From Allolucifera butyrica (GTDB lineage: Bacteria > Bacillota > Negativicutes > Sporomusales > UPPP01), in NCBI RefSeq assembly GCF_900476375.1, contig NZ_UPPP01000094.1:62001-126000 (forward strand): 64,000 bases of DNA, written 5' to 3'. Positions within the stretch are counted from its first letter, which is position 1; each line of letters opens with the position of its first letter. Positions 52,695 to 63,027 of this stretch are shown here, in pieces. A program made the position numbers and the translations under genes. The notes below the pieces were generated by a model. It made no database searches, had not been told where the DNA came from, and was given only the letters and a program-made list of their open reading frames with translations.

Positions 52695-54845
52695 GTGAAC
52701 GGGTATTTGAATAGCGGTGCCGGCCAGTTGCATATATTTCAAGTGGATGGTATTTGTTGCCTGGACTGTGCCGCCAAGTTTGAAAAGGGAGTGGCGGCAT
52801 TGCCCGGAGTAATTAAGGCCTCGTTGAATACCGTTACGGGCAAACTGACGGTGAAAGGGGAGGCGGACCTGGAAAGCATTCGCCGGTTAGGCGCCGGGGA
52901 GAATTACATCATTACACCGCTGACGGACCGAATATTACCGGCATCTAAGACAAATGAGACAAAACCCAAGTGGGAACTTCGGCGGGCGGTCCTGTCCGGT
53001 GTTGCCCTGTCTGTTGCTTATGGGATAGAAAAGTCTGGTGCTTCTTCCATGATTTTTCTTCCGTTCTATGTTGTTGCGATGATCCTGGGAGGGTGGGGTA
53101 ATTTTCAGAAAGCAGCCCGCGCTCTGCCCCGTTTTAATTTTAATATGAGTGTGCTAATGAGCATTGCCGTGGTCGGCGCATTGGCCATCGGCCAGTACGA
53201 AGAAGGGGCCTCCGTAGCATTTCTCTATGCTATTTCCGAGATGCTGGAGGCTTGGACAATGGATAAGGCCCGCCGCTCCATCCGGGAACTCATGGACATT
53301 GCACCCGGTACCGCCCGGATTCGGCAAAATGGCAATGAGGCAGAGGTTCCTGTAGAGCAGATTGCCATTGGTGATGTGATGATCATTCGGCCCGGCGAAA
53401 AACTGGCAATGGACGGTGTTATTATCAAAGGCGTGTCCGCCATCAATCAGGCGGCCATAACCGGGGAGTCGATTCCTGTGGAAAAAGGACCCGGGGAACC
53501 GGTCTATGCCGGTACGATAAATACCCATGGGGCGCTGGAAGTAAAAGTAACCAAACTTGTTCAAGATACAGCGATTGCCAAAATTATTCACATGGTTGAA
53601 ACGGCGCAGGAACAGCGGGCCCCTTCGCAAACTTTTATCGAGCGGTTCGCCGCAGTCTACACTCCGGTGGTGATGATACTGGCAGTCGGCGTCATGATCG
53701 TGCCGCCATTCATGTTCGGTTATGGATGGGCAGCCTGGATTTATCGCGGCCTGGTGCTATTGGTCGTTTCCTGTCCGTGTGCGCTGGTGGTATCGACACC
53801 GGTGGCCATAGTCAGTGCCATCAGTAACGCCGCTAAGCACGGCGTTCTTATCAAAGGCGGTGTTTATCTGGAGAAATTCGGTGCCCTCACTGCGATCGGT
53901 TTTGATAAAACCGGTACGCTGACAAAAGGGGAGCCGGCAGTAACCGATATTGTTCCGTTTGGTAATGTTACCGAAACCGATTTGCTGGCAATGGCCGCCG
54001 GACTGGAAATAAGGTCCGAACATCCCCTGGCTGCAGCGATCGTAAAAGCGGCGGAAGCCCGCGGCTTTGAAATAGTAGCGGTGAAGGATTTTTCAGCAAT
54101 TCCCGGACGCGGCGCCCAGGGAAGGTTCGCTGATCAAACTGTATATATCGGTAACCCGCGGCTTTTTAGTGAGCTTGGTGTTTCTTTAAAACCATTGGAA
54201 ATAGAAATTAGGCGCCTGCAAGGCGAGGGGAAAACCGTAATCATTGCCGGTACGCAGGAAGCGTTTTACGGTACCATTGCGATTGCCGACGAAGTCCGGG
54301 ATGGCAGTGCTGCGGCAATTTCAGTCTTAAAACAGGAAGGGATCCGTCACACCATCATGCTTACCGGCGATAATGCCGCAACCGCCAAAGCGATAGCAAC
54401 CCGGGTAGGAGTGGATGAACTCCGGGCCGAACTGTTGCCGCAAGATAAAGTAACGGTTATCCAGGAATTGCTCACAAGGTACGGCCAAGTGGCCATGATT
54501 GGGGATGGGATTAACGACGCACCGGCCATGGCTCTCTCAACCGTCGGAATTGCCATGGGGGGAGCAGGAACGGATACGGCGCTGGAAACGGCCGATATTG
54601 CGCTTATGGCCGATGATTTGCGTATGCTGCCCTTTACCATCCGCCTGAGCCGCAATACGCTGAAAATTATCCGTCAAAATATAGGCTTCTCACTGGCAAT
54701 CAAAATGATAGCCGTTCTTGCCGTATTTCCGGGCTGGCTTACTCTCTGGCTGGCAATACTGGCCGATATGGGGGCGTCTATTAGTGTCACGTTAAACAGT
54801 CTGCGGCTGCTGCAGGTTAAGCCCCGGGAAGACCAAAGGTTGTAA
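52695..54845 (+). CDS. Heavy-metal P-type ATPase (Zn/Cd/Pb type)
   Basis: 716 residues from GTG 52695 (GGGGG 7 nt upstream). An N-terminal metal-binding domain has GICCLDCAAKF; the membrane CPC motif is in SCPCALVVST; DKTGTLTKGE holds the phosphorylated Asp; HPLAAAIV, TGDNAATAKAIA and GDGINDAPAMA complete the pump. CPC plus the ArsR partner suits Zn(II), Cd(II) or Pb(II) export. It detoxifies the cytoplasm. Confidence 0.93.
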   Translation: MNGYLNSGAGQLHIFQVDGICCLDCAAKFEKGVAALPGVIKASLNTVTGKLTVKGEADLESIRRLGAGENYIITPLTDRILPASKTNETKPKWELRRAVLSGVALSVAYGIEKSGASSMIFLPFYVVAMILGGWGNFQKAARALPRFNFNMSVLMSIAVVGALAIGQYEEGASVAFLYAISEMLEAWTMDKARRSIRELMDIAPGTARIRQNGNEAEVPVEQIAIGDVMIIRPGEKLAMDGVIIKGVSAINQAAITGESIPVEKGPGEPVYAGTINTHGALEVKVTKLVQDTAIAKIIHMVETAQEQRAPSQTFIERFAAVYTPVVMILAVGVMIVPPFMFGYGWAAWIYRGLVLLVVSCPCALVVSTPVAIVSAISNAAKHGVLIKGGVYLEKFGALTAIGFDKTGTLTKGEPAVTDIVPFGNVTETDLLAMAAGLEIRSEHPLAAAIVKAAEARGFEIVAVKDFSAIPGRGAQGRFADQTVYIGNPRLFSELGVSLKPLEIEIRRLQGEGKTVIIAGTQEAFYGTIAIADEVRDGSAAAISVLKQEGIRHTIMLTGDNAATAKAIATRVGVDELRAELLPQDKVTVIQELLTRYGQVAMIGDGINDAPAMALSTVGIAMGGAGTDTALETADIALMADDLRMLPFTIRLSRNTLKIIRQNIGFSLAIKMIAVLAVFPGWLTLWLAILADMGASISVTLNSLRLLQVKPREDQRL

Positions 54846-54857
54846 GGCGGCCGTGTC

Positions 54858-54886
54858 TTGACAATACAGGATGGCCGAAATATGAT
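54858..54886 (+). promoter_or_regulatory. Sigma-A promoter of the ArsR gene
   Basis: TTGACA (54858-54863), 17-bp spacer, TATGAT (54881-54886), ending 35 bp before the arsR start. It lets the repressor be made independently of the ATPase. Confidence 0.75.
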
Positions 54887-54921
54887 TGAACTAATAACAA
54901 TACCTACTTGTGGGAGGCACT

Positions 54922-55290
54922 ATGAAACAACTGGAATGTGAATTTGATATGTGCGAACAGTTATGCGAACATCCCCAGACGGTCTGCCTTGCCAAGGCGG
55001 AGATGATTCCCAATGAGGACGCTTACCGAATGGCTGACCTTTTTAAAATTTTAGGAGATGCCACCAGGGTTAAAATTTTACATGCCCTTTCCCGCAGAGA
55101 ACTTTGTGTTTGCGATATTGCCGCCGTTGTCGCTATCGGGCAATCCGCTATTTCTCATCAACTCCGTCTGTTGCGTAACGCAAAACTCGTAAAATTCCGT
55201 AAAGAAGGGCAGATGGCCTGGTATTCCCTTAATGATGACCATGTTGCGAAGTTGTTGTCCCAGGGGATTGAGCATATTACTCATGACTAG
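54922..55290 (+). CDS. ArsR/SmtB-family metal-responsive repressor
   Basis: 122 residues. The winged HTH is QSAISHQLRLLRNAKLVKFR. Cysteines in ELCVCDIAAV (helix alpha-3) and at the N-terminus (FDMCEQLCEHPQTVC) match the CadC-like metal site. GGGAGG precedes ATG 54922. It should repress the adjacent ATPase gene at the dyad near 52640. Confidence 0.92.
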   Translation: MKQLECEFDMCEQLCEHPQTVCLAKAEMIPNEDAYRMADLFKILGDATRVKILHALSRRELCVCDIAAVVAIGQSAISHQLRLLRNAKLVKFRKEGQMAWYSLNDDHVAKLLSQGIEHITHD

Positions 55291-55336
55291 CCGTCCCATA
55301 TGATAAATGGTGTCAACTGATCCTTTTTTGTTCCGG

Positions 55337-55359
55337 CGGGCGAAGGCTCGTTTTTTTTT
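55337..55359 (+). terminator. Terminator after arsR
   Basis: CGGGC-GAAG-GCTCG (one G-T pair) followed by nine T's. Short stem but a long U tract. Confidence 0.7.
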
Positions 55360-55509
55360 GTCTATTTTCGTGTGGGTTGTATCGTATACCCTGCCGGAAT
55401 GAGGGAAATTATATTTTACATAGCCCGGTCCAATCAGTTAATTAAAATAGCGATTGCCACAAAATGGAGATAGACTAATTCCAATACGTTGACAGGGAGA
55501 ATTATTAGG

Positions 55510-56235
55510 GTGAAAGCGGAATTGCTTAATATCATATTGCGGACGTTTATCGCTCTCGGCGTTTTACTTTTTCTAACCCGTATCATGGGAAGAAGGTCAG
55601 TGGCCCAACTAACCTTATACGACTATGTATTGGGATTCGTATTTGGCAATATTGGCGCCACTTTCGCAGTCGACAAATCCATTCCGGTAATTGACGGCGT
55701 TGTGAGCTTGTTGACCTGTACAGTATGGATGTTTGCTATTAATTTTATTGCTCTTAGAAATATGCCGGTGCGGAAATTTATTGAAAATGAACCGGTAATG
55801 ATTATTTATGACGGCTGTATTTTGGAAGAGAATTTGCGGAAAAATTATTATACCGTTGACAGCCTGCTTGAAGTGTTGCGGGAACAAGGGGTATTTGACC
55901 CAGGCATGATCCGGGTTGGTATTGTTGAATCGGATGGCAAATTAAGTTTAATTAAAAAACAGGAAGACAAGGGGGAAGGAAGTAATTCCTATCAACTATA
56001 CCCGGAAGGGATCAATAACTTACCGGTTCATCTGGCGGGGCAGGAAATTATCGTTGACGGCGAGATCGTTGAGCAGACATTGCAGCATGCGGGAATTAAC
56101 CGGGAATGGATCTTAGATAATTTAAAAATGAGAGACTTAAAGCTAAAGGACATTACGGTAGCCTTAATTACGCCGGAGGGGAGACTGTATGTTGATAAAC
56201 GGGCAGATAATCTGCCGTCGGCGCCCAGGTCCTGA
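55510..56235 (+). CDS. DUF421 (YetF/YcaP-like) membrane protein
   Basis: 241 residues from GTG 55510. Three membrane segments at the N-terminus with LTRIMGRRSVAQLTLYDYV, then the DUF421 domain (NEPVMIIYDGCILEENLRKN, YTVDSLLEVLREQGVFD). Common in spore formers; function unknown. A TTG at 55489 in frame lacks a good RBS. Confidence 0.85.
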   Translation: MKAELLNIILRTFIALGVLLFLTRIMGRRSVAQLTLYDYVLGFVFGNIGATFAVDKSIPVIDGVVSLLTCTVWMFAINFIALRNMPVRKFIENEPVMIIYDGCILEENLRKNYYTVDSLLEVLREQGVFDPGMIRVGIVESDGKLSLIKKQEDKGEGSNSYQLYPEGINNLPVHLAGQEIIVDGEIVEQTLQHAGINREWILDNLKMRDLKLKDITVALITPEGRLYVDKRADNLPSAPRS

Positions 56236-56277
56236 TAAAGAGCTAAAGATTATTACTTAATGCTCCTTTTGGCATAA

Positions 56278-57975
<1,698 letters not shown>

Positions 57976-58047
57976 TTTATTTCCAGGTCTGTTTTTTAGA
58001 TGTGGGGAAATAATAGAATCAAAAGTTTGCACGGGCAGGTGAAAGGA

Positions 58048-59157
58048 ATGAAGATCGGCATTGTAGGGCCCATATCGAAGGATCTGATGATTTTGCCGGA
58101 TGGCAATATTAAGATGAGATGGGGAGCTGTGGCCTATAGTGCATTGGCATTTGCCAAATTATTTGAAGGAACAAACGACCAGGTCATATGTCTGTCTCAC
58201 TTATCCCGGGAGGACAGTGAGGAAGTACGCGCCTTCCTGGCTCATCCCAACATCAGCATTCCTGATGTCGACACAGCGTATACCAATGGGACCCGGATCG
58301 AATTGAGCCATGTCGATGCTCACGAGCGGCTAAGCCATCAGACGCGGACGATGACGCCGGTTTCGCCGGACGAGTTGGAACGGTTGGCCGATTGTGATTA
58401 TCTTATATTGATGCCGCTCAATGCTACCGATATTTCACTGGATGCGGTCCGGCGGTTCCGGCGGATTTCCCGGGCTCAGATTTTTCTGGATGTGCATGGA
58501 CTGATTACAGATGTTGATGCCGCCGGAAAACGTTTTAAGAAAGCCTGGGAACAAGCCGGTGAGTGGTTCGAATCCATTGATTTCCTAAAGATGAACGATA
58601 AGGAAGCGCCGTGGGCTGCGGGAGAGCCGCTGCCAGGCCAGGAGGATTATGCCCATTACGCAGCTTCCGCAGTCGGCATGGGAGTGTCGGTATGCTGGAT
58701 TACTTTCGGCGACCAGTCATCGTTGGTTGCCTGGCGGCGAAATGAGCGGATATTCTGGGCCAATGTCCCGGTAGTGGATGTGGGCAAGGTAGTGGATACT
58801 GTCGGCTGCGGCGACTCTGCGTCGGCCGGGTTTATCTACTCGTACGCGAAGCTGCATAATCCGCTGCTGGCCGTAGTACTGGGCAATACGTTCGGCTCGG
58901 TAAAGGCTTCCCTTTCCGCCATCAATGAATTTCCTTCCAGGCCGGAAGTACGGGGAATGGTTTACCAGCATTATCGCGATTATCTGCATACTTTACTTGA
59001 CGAATTTCTTACCCAGGAACATTTAATCGTACAAGAAGTTAAGGAGGGTTCTACGGATGAAAGTTCTTTGCACGGCTCAGATGGGCACGGCCACGGTCAT
59101 GGGGCAAACTATGAGAGTCGTGGCAATAGCCAAGGCTCTCCAGCGTCGTGGACATGA
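58048..59157 (+). CDS. PfkB-family sugar kinase
   Basis: 369 residues from ATG 58048 (AAAGGA upstream). KIGIVGPISKDLMIL opens the fold; VDTVGCGDSASAGFIYSY is the PfkB signature with the catalytic Asp. The last ~30 residues (HGSDGHGHGHGANY) run over the start of the next gene in another frame, a 101-nt overlap, and look like an extension caused by loss of the earlier stop. First gene of a three-gene sugar operon. Confidence 0.85.
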   Translation: MKIGIVGPISKDLMILPDGNIKMRWGAVAYSALAFAKLFEGTNDQVICLSHLSREDSEEVRAFLAHPNISIPDVDTAYTNGTRIELSHVDAHERLSHQTRTMTPVSPDELERLADCDYLILMPLNATDISLDAVRRFRRISRAQIFLDVHGLITDVDAAGKRFKKAWEQAGEWFESIDFLKMNDKEAPWAAGEPLPGQEDYAHYAASAVGMGVSVCWITFGDQSSLVAWRRNERIFWANVPVVDVGKVVDTVGCGDSASAGFIYSYAKLHNPLLAVVLGNTFGSVKASLSAINEFPSRPEVRGMVYQHYRDYLHTLLDEFLTQEHLIVQEVKEGSTDESSLHGSDGHGHGHGANYESRGNSQGSPASWT

Positions 59158-60253
59158 AATAAAGTTTCTGGCAGGCGACAAGCTGATTCCTGTTATCCGG
59201 CGTTTTGGTATTGACGTGATTGAAATTGACGATATGCCGCAGCATGAATATCCGTTAAGCGACCAATTGGACGATCCGCGCTGCCGGAAAGAGCTGTTGG
59301 CGAAGATGCAGCAGGTTATGGGCCGGTTGCGTGAAATTGAAACCGAGGCGGCAGTGCGGGAAAAACCGGACCTTCTCCTGTGCGGCACAATCAGCGGGCC
59401 ACAGGTAGGGCAGGAGCTTGGTATTCCTTCACTGTTGACATTTCTACAGCCGCACGGAACCAAAACATTGGCCTTATTTACGGAGCGTCTCAAGGACAGT
59501 AAAGCAAAGAGCGAACTGGCCGGTTCGCTGGCGGCGGCAAGCCTCATTATCCTCGAAGGCATGCCGGAAATAAGCGGCGGAGTTACTATGGCCAGCCTGG
59601 GAGCAAATGCAGTGGAGCTGCAGGACCAGATTCATTTTAGCGGACCCTTATTAACCGAATACCCGGATGAGATGCCATCCCGGGAAGTACTCAGAGAGAA
59701 GCACGGCGCGGCCGCGGATAAACCCCTGGTGTATGTTACGATCGGCGGCGGGTCGGCGCTCATTGGCGAGCAGTTTCTCCAAATTGTCCTGGAGGCGCTA
59801 AAGATGTTGCCGCAGCTAACGGGGATTATCGCCACCGGCATTGCCATCTCGCCGGAGAAAATAAAGTCCTTTAATCCCCCCGGCAACACAAAAGTACGGG
59901 GCTTTGTACCCGGCACGGAATTGATTAAGGCCAGTGACGTGACTATCTTTCACGGCGGTTCATCAACCCTGATGAATTGCATAGCCTGCGGTACGCCGGC
60001 GGTGGTAATTCCCTCCATGGGGGAACAAGAGGATAATGGGGACGTTTTGGCGCATAACGGCGCAGGTATCGTTCTTGAGAAAGAGACACTAACCGCATCT
60101 CTGCTGGCGGAAGCAATCCAAAAAATTGTAGGGGATTCCCGCTATCGCCGGCAAGCTTTACGGTTGAAAGCACTGGGAGAAAAATATGGCGGGGCGGTGG
60201 CGGTGGCTTTCCTTGCGGAAAAAATTGCGGCCCGGGAGGCGGTTAGGCAGTGA
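59057..60253 (+). CDS. GT1/MGT-type glycosyltransferase
   Basis: 398 residues. TMRVVAIAKALQRRGHEIKF is the N-terminal acceptor domain; VTIGGGSALIGEQ, GFVPGTELIKASDVTIFHGG and SSTLMNCIACGTPAVVIP form the nucleotide-sugar site. AAGGAGG lies 9 nt before the ATG although the preceding gene still runs. It transfers an activated sugar to an unknown acceptor, probably in the envelope. Confidence 0.87.
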   Translation: MKVLCTAQMGTATVMGQTMRVVAIAKALQRRGHEIKFLAGDKLIPVIRRFGIDVIEIDDMPQHEYPLSDQLDDPRCRKELLAKMQQVMGRLREIETEAAVREKPDLLLCGTISGPQVGQELGIPSLLTFLQPHGTKTLALFTERLKDSKAKSELAGSLAAASLIILEGMPEISGGVTMASLGANAVELQDQIHFSGPLLTEYPDEMPSREVLREKHGAAADKPLVYVTIGGGSALIGEQFLQIVLEALKMLPQLTGIIATGIAISPEKIKSFNPPGNTKVRGFVPGTELIKASDVTIFHGGSSTLMNCIACGTPAVVIPSMGEQEDNGDVLAHNGAGIVLEKETLTASLLAEAIQKIVGDSRYRRQALRLKALGEKYGGAVAVAFLAEKIAAREAVRQ

Positions 60254-60987
60254 AAGTCCTAATATTGGCAGCCGGTAAGGGGACCCGGTTACGCCCGATT
60301 ACCGACTTTATTCCGAAGCCCATGGTACCGATTCAGGGAAAACCGCTGTTGGAATGGATTCTGCTCCAATTGATTGCGCAGGGTTTTCGGGATTACGTTT
60401 TTGCGGTCAGCTATTTTGCCGAACAAATTGAAAATTATTTTGCCGACGGCAGCCGCTGGGGTATAAACATTCAGTATAGTTCCGGGGCTTCCCCGGCGGG
60501 AAAGGCCGGAGAAATATGGCGGGCGAGAAAGCTTATCGGCGGCGAAAAGTATTTTCTCATTGTACCGGGAGATACGGTTAGCCGGCTTGATTACCGGGAA
60601 CTGACCGCTTTTCATGAAAGTTACCGCAGTTTGGTTACGGTTGCATTTTCCACCCGCTACCGCTTGGAAGTCGGACTGGCGGCCGTGAATGAACAAAACC
60701 TGGTTACCGGTTTTTATGAGAAAGCCAATCTTTCCCGGCCGGTCAGTACGGGGGCTTATGTGCTGGACCAGAATATTTTGCCTTATGTCGAACGGTTTGA
60801 CCCGGAACGGCAAATAGTAGATTTACCGGGTGATATTTTTCCGGTGCTGCTGCAAGAGAAGATTCCCATCTACAGTTTTGTACGGGACTACGAATGGTGG
60901 GATATCGGCAATATTTCCGAATATGAGAAAATGGTGCGAATGCCGGCCGCTGAACTCTCCCGTATTTTAGGTCTGGAACGGGCATGA
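60250..60987 (+). CDS. Sugar-1-phosphate nucleotidyltransferase
   Basis: 245 residues. VLILAAGKGTRLRPITDFIP and KPMVPIQGKPLLEWI are the nucleotide-binding signature of the RfbA/GlmU-N family; VPGDTVSR holds a metal Asp. GTG 60250 overlaps the glycosyltransferase stop. Kinase, nucleotidyltransferase and glycosyltransferase together make and use an NDP-sugar. Confidence 0.9.
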   Translation: MKVLILAAGKGTRLRPITDFIPKPMVPIQGKPLLEWILLQLIAQGFRDYVFAVSYFAEQIENYFADGSRWGINIQYSSGASPAGKAGEIWRARKLIGGEKYFLIVPGDTVSRLDYRELTAFHESYRSLVTVAFSTRYRLEVGLAAVNEQNLVTGFYEKANLSRPVSTGAYVLDQNILPYVERFDPERQIVDLPGDIFPVLLQEKIPIYSFVRDYEWWDIGNISEYEKMVRMPAAELSRILGLERA

Positions 60988-61012
60988 AAATGGTTTTATA
61001 GTTGCTTTGGCA

Positions 61013-61036
61013 AGGGGTGCGGCTGCGCCTCTTTTT
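61013..61036 (+). terminator. Terminator of the sugar operon
   Basis: AGGGGTGC-GGCT-GCGCCTCT, 8 bp with two wobble pairs, followed by TTTTTG. Confidence 0.72.
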
Positions 61037-61172
61037 GTTTATTCAAAACAGGGAGCCTTGGGAAAAATCTTATTTTAAATTCGCCCGTGATAAAAGGGTT
61101 ATTGTTGTCTCATCCAGAATAAATAGAAAAATTCCCATAAAACCTACATTACAAAAATAAATGGAGGAGCAG

Positions 61173-62918
61173 ATGGAACAGTCGACGAAACATTTTGATA
61201 AGCAGTTTTTCCGGTCTATGTGGAAACTAACCCATTCCTACTGGTATTCGGAGGAAAAGTGGAAGGCAAGAGGCCTCCTTGCCGTAATTGTATGTTTAAC
61301 TCTGTTTGATGTATATATTGCGGTGCTTATAAACCAGTGGTACAATACGTTCTACAACACTCTGCAGCAGTATCGCCAGAGTGAATTTTTGCACGATATC
61401 AGTTTATTCGCGACTCTGGCCTTTCTTCATATCGCTGCCGGTGTCTATGGACTGTATTTGCGGCAAATGCTGCAAATCGCCTGGCGAAAATGGATGACTA
61501 ACCGGTATGTGAACAGTTGGCTGGCACGGCGCACTTATTACCGGATGCAGTTACTGGGGGACAGCACTGATAACCCGGACCAGCGTATCAGCGAGGATTT
61601 GAATCTATTTACTTCCGCCACACTGCAATTGACGCTGGGTTTATTAAAGGCGATTGTTACCGTGGGTTCTTTTATTGTTGTCTTATGGCGTTTGTCCGGT
61701 ATTCTGACATTACCTTTGGGATCCTATCAACTGACTATTCCCGGCTATCTGGTATGGGCGGCGGTGGGGTACACCATTGCCGGTACCTGGCTGACGGTCA
61801 AGATCGGCCGGCCCTTAATCGGCCTAAATTATAATCAGCAGCGGTATGAGGCTGATTTTCGTTTCAGTCTGGTGCGGTTGAGGGAAAACAGTGAAAGTAT
61901 TGCTTTTTACCGGGGTGAGAATCAGGAGCGGGTTCATTTTACCAAGCGTTTTTTAGTCGTATTTGATAACTTTTGGCAGATTATGAAAAAACAGAAACAA
62001 TTAACTTGGTTTACGTTAAGTTATTTTCAGTTTGCTATTATCTTTCCGACGTTGGTAGCGGCACCACGCTATTTTGCCAGAAAGATCGAACTGGGTGGGT
62101 TAATTCAAATATCGAATGCCTTCGGCAACGTGCAGGAATCGCTTTCGTTTATTGTGAACAGTTACACCGACATTGCCGCCTGGAAAGCAGTTGTCGACCG
62201 TCTTCTCGGCTTTGTGAGGCATATGGAGACAGTCCAGGCCGCGGCGACGGGAAAAGAGAAAATCGAATGGCGGGATGGACAGGCTGGTTTACTGGCAATA
62301 AAGAACTTGAAACTGGGTCTGCCGTCGGGACGAATGATTCTTAATAACCTGGATTTTCAGCTTAAAGAGGGGGATGCTTTGCTGGTAGCGGGTCCGTCCG
62401 GTGCCGGCAAGAGCACCTTGCTGCGTTCCCTCGCCGGTTTATGGCCCTATGGGGAAGGCTGTATCTTAGAGCCATCCGGCCAGACCGTTCTGTTTTTGCC
62501 GCAAAAGTCGTACCTGCCCTTAGGGACACTGCGGGACGTTTTGCTATACCCGCAGCCGGCCGGGTCGGTCAGCGAGGATGGAATCAAGCAGATTATGGCC
62601 TGGTGCAAATTGGACGGTTTTATCAATAAACTGGATCAGACCGAAGACTGGTCCCGGATTTTGTCCTTAGGTGAACAGCAGCGAATTGCTTTTGCCCGGG
62701 TGCTTTTGCAGCGGCCTCAGTGGCTGTTCCTGGATGAGGCGACTTCCGCTTTGGACGAAGTTACGGAAAAGGCTCTCTACCAATTGCTGCAGGAAAGGCT
62801 GAATAAAACGACCATTGTCAGTGTCGGGCACAGAGATACGTTAAACAACTACCATAAGCAAAAGCTGACGCTGGATGGTGCCGGCGGATGGAGTCTGTCG
62901 GTAATAAACCGCACCTGA
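61173..62918 (+). CDS. SbmA/BacA/ABCD-type ABC transporter (permease-ATPase fusion)
   Basis: 581 residues. The membrane half has about six segments and GRPLIGLNYNQQRYEADFRF, a signature of the SbmA/BacA/ABCD group. Walker A is GPSGAGKSTLL, the signature LSLGEQQRIAFARVLL, Walker B WLFLDEATS. ATG 61173 has GGAGGAG just before it; ATG 61161 is the alternative. Relatives transport vitamin B12, peptides or fatty acyl-CoA. Confidence 0.88.
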   Translation: MEQSTKHFDKQFFRSMWKLTHSYWYSEEKWKARGLLAVIVCLTLFDVYIAVLINQWYNTFYNTLQQYRQSEFLHDISLFATLAFLHIAAGVYGLYLRQMLQIAWRKWMTNRYVNSWLARRTYYRMQLLGDSTDNPDQRISEDLNLFTSATLQLTLGLLKAIVTVGSFIVVLWRLSGILTLPLGSYQLTIPGYLVWAAVGYTIAGTWLTVKIGRPLIGLNYNQQRYEADFRFSLVRLRENSESIAFYRGENQERVHFTKRFLVVFDNFWQIMKKQKQLTWFTLSYFQFAIIFPTLVAAPRYFARKIELGGLIQISNAFGNVQESLSFIVNSYTDIAAWKAVVDRLLGFVRHMETVQAAATGKEKIEWRDGQAGLLAIKNLKLGLPSGRMILNNLDFQLKEGDALLVAGPSGAGKSTLLRSLAGLWPYGEGCILEPSGQTVLFLPQKSYLPLGTLRDVLLYPQPAGSVSEDGIKQIMAWCKLDGFINKLDQTEDWSRILSLGEQQRIAFARVLLQRPQWLFLDEATSALDEVTEKALYQLLQERLNKTTIVSVGHRDTLNNYHKQKLTLDGAGGWSLSVINRT

Positions 62919-63027
62919 CTTTTGACCGGTCTTTTCCGTTTACACCGGAGCTGGCCGATTCGCATTAAAGATGTTATAATGGCATATTGGTATGGGATCG
63001 AAAATAAAAGGAGACTATTAGCTGATT

